Of a stretch of 50,000 nt of DNA, positions 1 to 22,153 are shown one piece after another. Position 1 is the first letter of the stretch, and every line of letters starts with the position of its first letter. The notes beneath the pieces were generated by a model. The model saw nothing but the letters and a program-made list of their open reading frames with translations. It was not told the DNA's origin and ran no database searches. The stretch is from Glandiceps talaboti (Eukaryota; Hemichordata; Enteropneusta; Spengelidae), in contig NC_135553.1 of NCBI RefSeq assembly GCF_964340395.1, positions 24,469,449-24,519,448 on the forward strand. The letters are read 5' to 3'. A program made the position numbers and the translations under genes.

Positions 1-1132
1 ATAGTCTGATCGACCCACCATGCTCCATGGCCAGTCAAGATGAGGTCAGGATAACCACAGACAAGTCTGAGGGATAACATAGATCGTCCAGTTGGATCGA
101 TCAGACAGATTGTCCCGCCAAATTAATCCACCCAGATTCACCTCCAGAAACATTCAAAATTACAACAGATATAGCCCAGAAAAGAGGCGTTTCTCAATAT
201 GTAAAGCATATTAAAATCGTACTACAATTCTTATTTAAATGTCAAGTTTTACGTCACTAGTCATTTGATACAGTTTATTGGACTAAAGTTCTTGATATTT
301 GCATATCGTGACGTGATATTCAGATTATCATCTTCGCGTACCAACGCTTATTACTATTACTGTTATTCTTAATAAATTTAATAAGTTTGTTTGATGTCAA
401 CCCGCCACTGACGTTACTAGACGTTACTAGACGATATGTCGATCATCCCAATATCGCACATAATAATTTCTTTTGTCTTAAGTTTCGCACTTTACTGCTA
501 ACAGAGGCTATACAAATACAACCGGAGATCAATTTCATAATCTCATTGTTATCGCTAATTATAGTTTTCTCCATTGTTTCATCCAGTTGCTTTCTTTTGT
601 TATTCATGTTTTATTGTATCAATATGGAACGCTGTCCTTTGTGTCCAAACTTGTAAATTAGTGTTGTTAAAGTGCTGGGTTAAAGACAATATGATTAAAT
701 CGATACCGAGATGGTTTTACTTAGTATTAGAACGCTTTTTAGGTACAAAATATTTTAAGTTCATTTTTACCTTTGGAATTTATGTGACAGCAGCAGTTGT
801 TTGATGTTATATAAGCTTACAAGTTATCACCAGACTTAAATAGAAAACTGCCTACGAATCATCAGAAAGTCGCAGTAAAATCACATTACTAGTATGTCTT
901 TCACCTGATCTACACATGATGAATTGCCGACTTCTTATCACAACTCGTAAGAATCGAGTTGCTAAAGATAATTGGTAAAGTTTCTGTGATTTTTAGACGT
1001 ACTGGAAAATATGTATCGTTAAACATTGTCACTTTTCATACCTATTTCCTCTGTCTAAATAGTATTGACATAATGTACATTATGTAGTGCCCAAAATATA
1101 ACCGGTACAGATATGAAATACTTAAAACTTAC
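1..1132. other. Intron 1 of GALNT gene C (partial); no second exon seen
   Basis: AT-rich sequence following the donor of the gene C first exon. I looked on the minus strand for the stem exon that carries a GPG(E/S)MG motif and a LPDYRP motif in genes A and B, and did not find it, so the next exon should lie beyond the left edge. Short open frames here (for example 387-656 and 574-804, plus strand) have no recognisable motifs. Confidence 0.5.
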
Positions 1133-1412
1133 CCGGAGAAAGTACATCTTCTATATTGCCATCATCAACAGCATTGTGAATGACAGGTTTCTGTAGTAAT
1201 GCCGCCTTGTTGATAGGTAAATCAACATGCCTGTCAGCAACACCAGTTTGATGGCTGGACTTCTGGACTAATACATCGCTATTGGCAGGCGAATGATAGA
1301 TATGTGCGTACACCAATAGCAGATAAATGTTTGCAAATACAACTGAAAATAACACCACTATGACACAGGCTACCATCAACGTACGCTTTGACCTATTTAT
1401 AAGGGTGCCCAT
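1133..1412 (-). CDS. First coding exon of a third polypeptide N-acetylgalactosaminyltransferase-like gene (gene C), 5' part only
   Basis: Seen: an ATG at 1412 in a strong context (ACCATGG) opens a 93-codon exon ending at a GTAAGT donor (1132-1127) in phase 1, the same phase as the first exon of genes A and B. The product has a short basic tail (about residues 1-11), a long hydrophobic segment (about 13-37) and then a polar stem. This is the layout of a type II Golgi membrane protein. It lies 2.5 kb downstream of gene A on the same strand, and ends in an acidic stretch (AVDDGNIEDV) reminiscent of gene A exon 1 (TVTDDVNLGG). Inference: a third member of the tandem GALNT array, with catalytic and lectin exons to the left of the window. 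The exon alone has no catalytic motif, so another Golgi type II protein cannot be excluded. Confidence 0.6.
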
Positions 1413-2067
1413 GGTCTAATAACGATATTAAAACTATTCCAGAGAAGTTCTCTCAGCAATCCCATCAACTGTTGGTCGCCATACAACTGAAGTCCCAAGA
1501 AGTTCATACTATTAATCCTGTATTCCATTCTACTGATATCGGCCACTACGATAATATATCGCCATCTTCGGAATAACCTCCAGCCATATCATGATACAAT
1601 TTTATGACACGCAAGCTGTCATTAAGGGGGATTGCATTCAAATAGTTCGGGGGGGGAATCATGGACGGACACAACTTGAAGTTAAATCATATAATAAACA
1701 TTGATGTGGATGTAGAAGGCTCCTGGAGCTTACTAAGTATATCTTTGTAAAAAAAAAACATTTTTGGAGCTAGCAGTGAAATGTTTTTTGTTTTGCTTTT
1801 CATTGTGTTATTGGACATACACTCTGATTCTCACTAATTTAAGTATTTAGTTTTGGAGGATGTTGTCAGAATTCTTCAAACTGCATATAGATTGCTATGT
1901 CTACTTTTAGGACTCATTATGATGGCTATTCTCTTTTTAAATGTAAAACGTCTTCTAATATATCAGTATTCTAAACGATATAAACACAAGAGGCAAAGAG
2001 AGACAGTCTAAGAGGATACAAAGATGGAGATATCTCTCTCTAGTTCTTAATAAACGGCACTTCTTTT

Positions 2068-2219
<152 letters not shown>

Positions 2220-3464
2220 TCCCTTCCTAAACACTGATGAATACAGCCCTGGGCATGTAGCGTCTGCTGCTGTCTATGGATGTGGTGCTTAGATGTCAAC
2301 CTCTCGAGAATGAGGTCATGGTACTATATCTGACTCGTCAAAGCATGCATTACAAACAAAGCAAGGTCTATCACATTTGTCATTGACGACATTCTCACAG
2401 ACAGTTCATCCAAGCGTTAAGGTCTACCCAATTATAGATATGTTAATTCTTGGAACAGGTCAAGAAAAGGTCAAAGAACGTATGTGATGAAGGTTCAAAT
2501 GGTATGAATATCAAAGGGGTGAATATTAAACTAGTGTATGGCTAGAAGATAACGAGTTCAAATCATTATTTCTCTGATTAATGAAATAGCTGAATTAAAC
2601 ATACATACGCCAACACTATGTATAAACATTATTTTAATAAGTAACTTATAACGTCGAAATGCAACTATTGGGTGCTTTCAGTCACACTTTTGTTCTTGGG
2701 TATTAAAAAGTGTGCATTTAATTAAATATGCAATTTAATGAAAATATTGCATGCACTGGGTGCTTACAGGCTCACTTTGTTCGTATGAATTAAAAAGCGC
2801 GGACTGACAACTGCATAATGAGTGTTCATATACTGTAGTTTGTTCCTTTGAATAGGAAAAAGTCCTTGTCTCATTGCCAAATCTTTTCGCAGAGTATATT
2901 AATCAAAAGTTCATGCACATTTTCTTACACATACTACTAACTAACAGACAAACACGTCGTATAGTATTTGAGTTTACAACGTTTTATATAATTTAGTAAA
3001 TACATTTGAAGATATAGAAACATAAGGCAGCAATATCATAATTGGATAATAAATATGAAAATGGTCTTCTTTAAGACACATGGGTTAATTTAAAACTTAT
3101 TCAGATTTGTTGTAAATCTTTGTGTTGACTCTTAGATGGACATTTCCATCACCGAGTTACTAGTAATACTGCATTTACAATATTTGACCCTTTTCGACGG
3201 ACAACATTCCATTTCGGGCCATATCATCGGTAATAGAACCACCCCCTTCTCGCAAGCAGGTCATACTCAGTTGATTCACAACAAACAAATTAGATAAATG
3301 TATGTCTGGGACAGTGCCGTAAAAAGGGCATGTGATTTTACGACGATAAACCATCTCGACTACAACATGCATGTTCAACGTCTTATCTTCCATACTTTTT
3401 TTCAGAACTGAAAACAGACTCGGGCAAATACGAATGCTGTTCCCATATCCTGATATCCATTGTT

Positions 3465-3699
3465 AGCTAATATTCTATTCCAGGGTGATCTTATTCTAGT
3501 CTAGGATGATCATAATACAAAATAATTATGTTATTAGGTATTTACGATCATATTCAAAAAATACCATCGCCGGTGATTTTCCGGAGCAATCACCTGCGAT
3601 GGGTATTTTTTGAATATCGTAAATACCTACTAATGTCATTATTTTGTATTATGATCACCCTAGACTAAAATGTTATCATCCTGTAATAGAATATTAGCT
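3465..3699. mobile_element. Foldback / MITE-like palindromic element, 235 bp
   Basis: Two arms of about 110 bp are inverted copies of one another. They begin with AGCTAATATTCTATT on each side and meet at a short loop around 3580-3590. The arms differ at scattered positions, so this is an aged copy. No coding capacity, so it would be non-autonomous. Confidence 0.7.
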
Positions 3700-3932
3700 C
3701 ACAAGTGACTGTGGACAATACATACATGATTGTTGCTTTCAAACCAAAGTGGTGTATTTTCCAATATAGAACTGACAGACAAATGAATAACACATATATG
3801 CTCTGTAGTAACGTTGAAAGACATAGATTCTAAATAAATGATGATAACTTGCATAATGTTTAAAATCGTGTGTTTATATAGGTTTGTTCTCATTCAGCCA
3901 CTATTGACGTTTACAACATTTCATGATGTGGA

Positions 3933-14357
<10,425 letters not shown>

Positions 14358-15709
14358 GATGTCCGATCTAGTAAAGTAACTGAGGGCGAGTAATGGACTA
14401 CTGGACGTGAAACTTCAGATCCACCTAGCTAGCTAGTCCAACCAACATTACGCAAAACAAGCAATGTGCCTAAAATCAGGTGTTTTTTTTCAACGAATTG
14501 CTGAAAAGTACAAACTCCAGACACCAGATTACAAATTGGAGGCGTCAAAGTAGCATTAAATACTGTCAGATTATATTCCACCTCGGAATGTAAGTAAAGT
14601 TATCCGCTATGGGCAAAATTTAACGTTTATTCTACCTCGTTAGGGAAATAATGTATGGTAACATCTCGACCATGCTGTCATGTTTGCAAATAACGCATAC
14701 AAATTGAAATTACAATAGTTGTTAATTTGAAAGCTCGGCGTCAGCTGGCTTTTATTTCAGACAACAGTTAAACGTGGCATCCTCTCTCAAAGTCAACCTC
14801 TGAATAATGGTACAATTAACAGTTTTTATTTACACCAACCGTGGTTTCAAAAGACCCCTTGTAGAATAAGGCATGAAGACACGAGGACAGAGCGAGTATG
14901 GTGGTTGCTAGAAACACTACCACTACCGCACTATCATCGTCTCAATGTCCATCGTACACCTGACAAATGTTACGTGTTATACCTTGGATGTAGAGACATT
15001 CATAGTGTTATAATCTGGTCCGAGTTTGCTTTTACTGGCGATATACATGTGTTGTGGATATATTATAAATGTCAAATTGACCATTGTGTATTTTGAAGGG
15101 TCCCTGTTTTGTAACTCAATGAAAAAGACAAATAACTGCAAAACACCGAGTGACTGTTCATCCTGACAGAAATTTGAGTATAGTCCAGGCAGCAGAATGA
15201 AGAAATACATTCTAGAATTCATATTACCTGTAACGTTTATCAAAACATATTTTACACATTGGATGTTTTATATCGATAGCCCATGCGAAAGGAAGACATT
15301 AATTCGTGGCATTTGCAATGAGATAGTCAAATGTCCCGGGGGTGTCTACGTCAGAGTTTAAGATATTCGGACGCCAGTCACCGTAGAAACATGAATTATT
15401 TGTATTAAGCATGTTCATCAGTTCTATGCATGCTATGTCGGAGTGCTGTATTTTATGTCTCAAAAATAAAAAATGGGTTATATTTCGATCAAAATAACCT
15501 ATGCGTTCAAATCCTCTAGGGCTACTCAAAAGTAATCGTTGGGATCAATACAGAGACAGAGACAGAGACAGAGACAGAGACAGAGACAGACACAGGCACA
15601 GAGACAGAGACAGAGACAGACTCAGACTCAGACACAGACACAGAAAGACAGACACAGATACAAAGACACATGCATGCATCCATCCATCCATCCAGACAAA
15701 AAGAAAGAA

Positions 15710-15784
<75 letters not shown>

Positions 15785-16785
15785 AAGAAAGAAAGAGAAC
15801 GAAACGATCTAACTTGGTATTTCAGATTAACATTTTCATTCTAAATATTTCGATAAGCTTCATCTTGAATTAAATGACGAATATCTGTGACTGACATAGT
15901 CTTATATTCTTAATGCTTCAAATAATTTTCCACGATGATTTTAGACACTTTTGGAAAATCGTTTTTTCAGAAATGAGACACAAAGAATGGAAAGATAATA
16001 AAAATATCAACTTTTATTGTAGCTCTATACAAATATCTATAAAAGAAAAACAAACAATATAGCGATTGTCATTTAATGATCTGAATTTGACATTGGTGAA
16101 TAAGCTTACTTTGTCTTCAGTTCGGAGATCCGATAAACGCCAACATTAAAAATAAATTAGATTACTTTTGTGTTTCTTTTATTTAAGTACAGATATTTAT
16201 CCTTTCATAAACTACATAAAACATCAATATTGCATTAAATGTTCACAAAAACCGCTCTAAAAAGGCACACAGTGGTTTTTAGACCTCCCGACAAAAAGTG
16301 CAAAAATATGTGTAGTAATAATGTTCCTAGCTTCGCGGATCAGAGTCTGTTCTCGCTCTCGCAGGTAGCATGATTTGAACGTGACTTTATCCAAGGTCAT
16401 AGCTGATTGGTGGATAATGTAAGGCATTTCTATGGTAAGAGTTGAAATAAAATCAATCATCCATCGTTATCCTTTTTTTGCCAAATATTCTTTTCTTTTA
16501 AATATGTTAAGTTCGTAAACCATAAGTACTTCTGTTTTCTGTATTTATAAATATAACGTATAGTCTTTATAATTAGGCACGTGTTGGTTTCCATGGTAAA
16601 ATCATCCGAATTATTGTGGCTTCAACTATTGCAAATTGGCAAACTATGAACTACATGCATTGAAACGTCATAAAATACTATATGTATAACAACAATATGA
16701 TGTCTGCCATAGTACCATTTTTTAATTTGTATTTGCTGAAAATAAAATAAAATGCAACGTAATTGCCTCGTGGGATTACACTTGA
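14358..16785. other. Intergenic spacer between GALNT genes A and B
   Basis: 2.4 kb holding the gene A upstream region and the gene B 3' UTR. Minus-strand poly(A) signal candidates after the gene B stop are ATTAAA (16726-16721) and AATAAA (16018-16013). Minus-strand frames at 14977-15243 and 15299-15529 lie just upstream of gene A exon 1. They show no known domain and no GALNT-like sequence. No promoter element is clear. Confidence 0.5.
15549..15795. repeat. (GACAGA)n / (CATC)n / (GACA)n compound microsatellite
   Basis: Hexamer-type GACAGA repeats, then degenerate CAGACA, a short CATC block (about 15676-15692) and about 18 GACA units to 15782. Confidence 0.95.
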
Positions 16786-18589
16786 TTACGTTATTTCTGC
16801 CGGTGAAATGTTGCCAGGATATCGAATGTTGAATTCCCATTGCTGTGAGGGCGCTCCTGTGCAGTCTTTCATGGTCGGAATCATACTGCCTGCTTGGGGT
16901 ATATCAAGGCAAAGACCGCTTGCTGGATGTTGTAAAGCTTTTGTCTGTAGATAGAAACAAAGAACAACCCCGAAAACATTACAAATGTGTGACGAGACTT
17001 ACAAATATTTGACGAGACTTACAAATGTGTGACGAGACTTACAAATATGTGACGAAACTTACAAATATTTGACGAGACTTACAAATATTTGACGAGACTT
17101 ACAAATATGTGACGAGACTAGCAAATGATAACGGATACTACAGGAAGGTCGATTTGAAGACGCATTTTATTAAACTTTATTTCGGGAAAGAAAAGAACGG
17201 AGTTAAGCACCACTGCAATTAAACTTTTATAGCAAGCCAAGCTTTCGTTTTGGCATTATAATTGACATCGGGAGAACACAACCACTACCCTCCCGTCTCA
17301 CGAATCCGGTGTGTATGCTCAGCCGAGATAAGAATAACGTGTTTAAGTTTCGATAATTCGATACTGACTACCTTTTTATCCTACCGGTCCGTGTCGGTTG
17401 AAAACAAAATTTCAGATGAACATGTCTGAGAAATTGATAATAGGATTTGTAACAATTACATATACTATGCATCATAAGAATGTCTGATTATTACTTCTCG
17501 AACAGCATGCATGCCGGGAGGATTGTCGTTTTGGAGGGCAATGAACTATCCCATAATGTCACTGCGATATACGTACACATAGAGGAGATATGGTAAACAC
17601 CTCCGATCTACGCTACTTTGAAATTATGTTAGGGTATATGGGAACCAAATACATAATGAGTTTAGCCGAATCGTGAAACTGAGTATAACTCGTCATTTTT
17701 AAGTTTAGTCTTATTCTACATTACATGCAAGGCTTGTTGTTATAACAACACTACAGTATTTCATTTCTAAATCGCAAGTTGGTCAATAATAATAGTTCAA
17801 TAATTCCATATTAATAAGCTTTGCTTTCTAATCATACACATGACTGCAATATCATATTGCTGTGTACACTGGTCACAACAACAACAACAAATCACTCCCT
17901 AACACTTTGGTAATGCTGGTAATGCTGATTTTAAAAAACACAACACGTACATTTTTGTGCCCAGCTACATCCAAGATTTGCAAAATGTCATGGAAATTAT
18001 TTTTGTGGTGTTGCTGTTGTTGTTTGTTAGTTTGTTTTTCAGAAACTGAACAACACTTGAATATTTCGGGACTTCAAACGTGGAAGAATTCTAAAAGAAT
18101 ATCATTAAGGCTTAACTAAAAATAACATGGCGTCTTGCCGCGATTATGGAATGTCACTGATTGGCCTTATTCCGATCTTTCCTGCTCAGGGCAACTTTCT
18201 CAATTTGCATTTCTATCTGTTTATGTTATATTTGTATTGGGTAGACTTACGTTTAGGTTGTGAATCCATTCCTGGTTTGATAGTTTTCCATGACACTCGT
18301 ACAGAAATGCAAATGAAAACTGTACATTATAATCGAGACACATGTGCATGTATCGAAATTCTTTTTTGTCTGTTTGGATGAATAGCTGAAATAAAAGAGA
18401 CAACCTCTGTGAAAAGGAATAATATATGATATTACAAATGAAATCGAAATTACATTTATGTCACATGGTTTTTTTTTTCAACTATACCACCTGACAAACG
18501 GTAACCATGGTTACGATGTGACGTAATGTTATTTTTTTATCAATACTGCAAATTACGCAAATATTTGTACAGTGACTGACTCTTTCCTG

Positions 18590-18624
<35 letters not shown>

Positions 18625-21600
18625 ATGTATGTATGTATGTATGTATGTATTTATTTATGTGTGTGTGTATGTATGTATGTATGTATGTATGTATGTGTGT
18701 GTGTGTATGTATGTATGTATGTATGTATGTATGTATGTATGTGTGTGTGTGTGTGTATGTATGTGTGTATGTATGTATGTATGTATGTATGTATGTATGT
18801 ATGTATGTATGTATGTATGTATGTATGTATGTATGTATGTATGTATGTATGTATGTATGTATGTATGTATGTATGTATGTATGTATGTATACAAAATAAG
18901 GCAATAGTGTGTTTTACCTGTACTTTGCCGTCGTGACAGGGCCAAAGTTCAACCTTATTGGCGGTGACGTTGACTGCATCTTTGCCTTTAAATTCATTAC
19001 CTCCATGTCGAGCTGCTTTACCAATATCTAAACATGCCCCACTTCCGAGATTCTTCATCTAAAACACAAAACACAAAATATAACATCCAAATGAAAATAA
19101 TAAGAAGACAATGCTGAGGAAAACTATTGAAACACATTATTATTAATAACTTAGTCTTAAACTAAACATATCTTGTGCATCTACTAGCTGTGTAAACACG
19201 TCGTAAAATACAATGATCGTGGTGAAACGCCGATGTTTTGGCATTCTACTTTATACTGAACTAAAAAAAATAAAAGTTCTCATACTTTTAATAACGGTGT
19301 GGTAAAAGTGTATGGTACGGAATTAATCCTCTGATCAAAATTTGACCCCCTTCGGTTTGAATTGTCTTATTTGTCATGTTTTAATATTTTTAAAATTTGC
19401 GTTCTATCAACGAGAGTGCTTGCCTTTTCCTTTGATGTACGTAGATTCCAGATATGAGCTTACATTACAAAGTATAACACACAGCACAAGAACAATCTAG
19501 TGATGTGAAATATATTTTTGTTTGGGGGTTTCGGCTCCACAGTTTTTTAGTTGCTTGGCCAATGACTTGCTTTTGTTATATCTGCTATGTTCACGAATCA
19601 AAGAAGTTATTTAACTAGTCATGTAATGTCTCGGTAAAAAGTGTAGTCCTTTAAATTTGAAGTTGTGGCTGAAAAGGCAGTGATGGCATCCTACGAGTAG
19701 GTATCATTTTTGCAAACCAAACTTATTTTCCGCTTACGCAACGAAAACGGTGTGCCTACTGAACAGTGCTGTAAGTTGCTTCTTTTCAGGCTTACCTGTC
19801 CAACACCAGTAAATGCAAAGTTGTAATGTGATTCAGGATAAACGTTTTCTAAAAACCAACGAAAAGATTTACACTTGAGATCTTTTCTGAGTTGAACTCT
19901 GGGAGAGATGTCCCCGGCGTCGATTTTCATACTTTCTGGTTGATTTGCATAGTAAAGATACTTGTATTCATCTAACCAGACTTCCACCAGACGTCGATTG
20001 TTTCTACCGACCACGTTGTATGTGGTGTTCTTGTATTTATGAGGATTGTGCTTGCGGAACACATGACCAACGTGTGAGCAGGGCACGAACTCCAACGTAC
20101 CCCCACACATCCAGATCTGTAAGGAAGAAAAGAAAACACTGCAACTATAAATATGGCATTGATTAACGGCATGCTATTTTACTTCCTGCTAATAAGGATA
20201 GAGGGTCACAGACAGTTCATAGAGCCTCACTAGTGCATGGAGTGTTACAAATTTGATAACTAACAGAACTTCCAGTCTATATCATTTTGTACATGAGAAC
20301 AGCTGTATGGTCGTCTGTTAGTTTGAAATCTCCTTTGGGATGAAGAGGTTCAAATGGATTTCGTACCGTGTATTTCGACAGCCGTTGACTACTCTTTGTG
20401 AAGTACCTATACCGTCATTGCAAGAAATGTCTCTTGCTCTTTCCTTATCACGATCTCAGACCACCAAAACAATGGTTCTGAGCTACGACGATGAAAAATG
20501 AATTATCATCCAGCTAATAAAGACACAAACTAAAACCACATTTGCAACATGTTGACATACGCTGCAAGCCTACGTTGTTGTAATTACACTCACAGTAGAG
20601 TGAAGTCTCTGATAGCAAGTTTATCTCATGCTGTGGCACATTCAACCTCATTCAGTCTTTATAGTATTTTGATTACAGGGCGATAATATCAACATAACCT
20701 CAGACCACTATAGAAATAGTATAGTGGTCTGAGACATAATTACCAAGGCACCTTAACGGTTATCACCTACTTGTGTATATACCACATGAAACAATATCTT
20801 TCGTTTGTGTCTATCTTAGTTTGCTGGTAGATTGCTTTCCGTGGTATTATTGCAATAGTGTACAGAAAACGCCATCGAAAATATTATCTCCATAACTTTG
20901 ATCAAGTGGGTTCGTTTGTTCGATTCCATGTTTTCTCTAATTAATTGTAAGCCTGGTAGAAGAAGTCACGTGATACAGATTAATACTCAGGGCAAAAAAA
21001 ATACGAGATTTTAAATATTACCTTTAATGAGAGTTCAATATTTTCTCCTCCCCAGAATTCAAATTCCGGGTCGTATGACCCTAATTCTTCGAAGTAACTT
21101 TTATCGATGCTAAACAGGCCTCCCGCCATGGTTGGTGATCTGTAAATAATACAATTACACGTTGAAACTCAAAGCCCTAAACCGTCCTACACAACGCTTG
21201 ACTTTCAAGGGCACTTTAATTTATGAGCAGGCACGCGTGTCAACAAAATCTCGCCTATTTTTCATTTTTCAAAATTTCAATAATTATAACATTTTAGTTT
21301 GCCATACACTGTTTACGGCGCTGACTGTAACTCCGATAGCTGTCGTATTTTGATAGCCATCGGAGTCACAATCAGCGCCGTAAATAGGCTAACAAAATTT
21401 ACGCTTACGAGCAACTTTTAAGAAAAGAAGACAAGTGCAACTATAGAATTCTTTCGTACAAGTCTGATCTCAGGAGTAATTTCAAGTCTCGTTGCTGTAT
21501 GATCTACGATATTGAGAAGTATTGACAAATAGGGTGTGTACAAGTGTGGAATTTCAAAGTTAGAACATCTTAGAATAACGTTAGTTGTTACGGGCGTGAC

Positions 21601-22113
21601 CTACCTGACTGGTGCTGAGGGGTCATGGCCAATACGTTCTTTCTCTCGGTCAGGAACGTAGTACCAATTAAATATAACATTCCAATCAAAGCCACCCACA
21701 TGGGTAACCTCGGATGAATTGACGAAGGCAAAAGTTTTGTCGTCGATTTGGTTAATGACTGGACACACCGATGTCCTCCTGTAAAGAGCAAACAAACAGA
21801 TAGAGTCACAGGGAACATTTGCGGACGATCGACGTAAGGTATAAATAGTGTTATTGAAAACTGTATGGTAATACATAATACATGTTGGTATTCTGTGACG
21901 TCGACGCTCGGGGCCGTGTATAATTCAAATTAACTCAGGATTTCATAGCGAAATAGAAAACAAAATATCTCAAAAGATTACACCGTGTTATTTTCACCGT
22001 TCTTGAAGTCTAAGATTACGGTGTAAAATATTCGGTGTAGCAACGAAATGCCGTAATATCATCGGAAACAGTATAGAGGGGAAAACATAAAGCATAGACT
22101 ATACGTACACAGT

Positions 22114-22153
<40 letters not shown>

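Noticed and set aside
14977-15529. Two consecutive minus-strand frames upstream of gene A, considered as an extra exon pair
   Set aside because: No domain, no GALNT similarity, and gene A already has a complete first exon with signal anchor.
16981-17120. CRISPR-like regular repeats
   Set aside because: Units are directly abutting with no spacers and the DNA is eukaryotic; this is a minisatellite.
18482-19058. Long Tyr-Ile-His-Thr repeat frames
   Set aside because: Translation of (GTAT)n tracts; only the first 47 codons (19058-18918) are a real exon.
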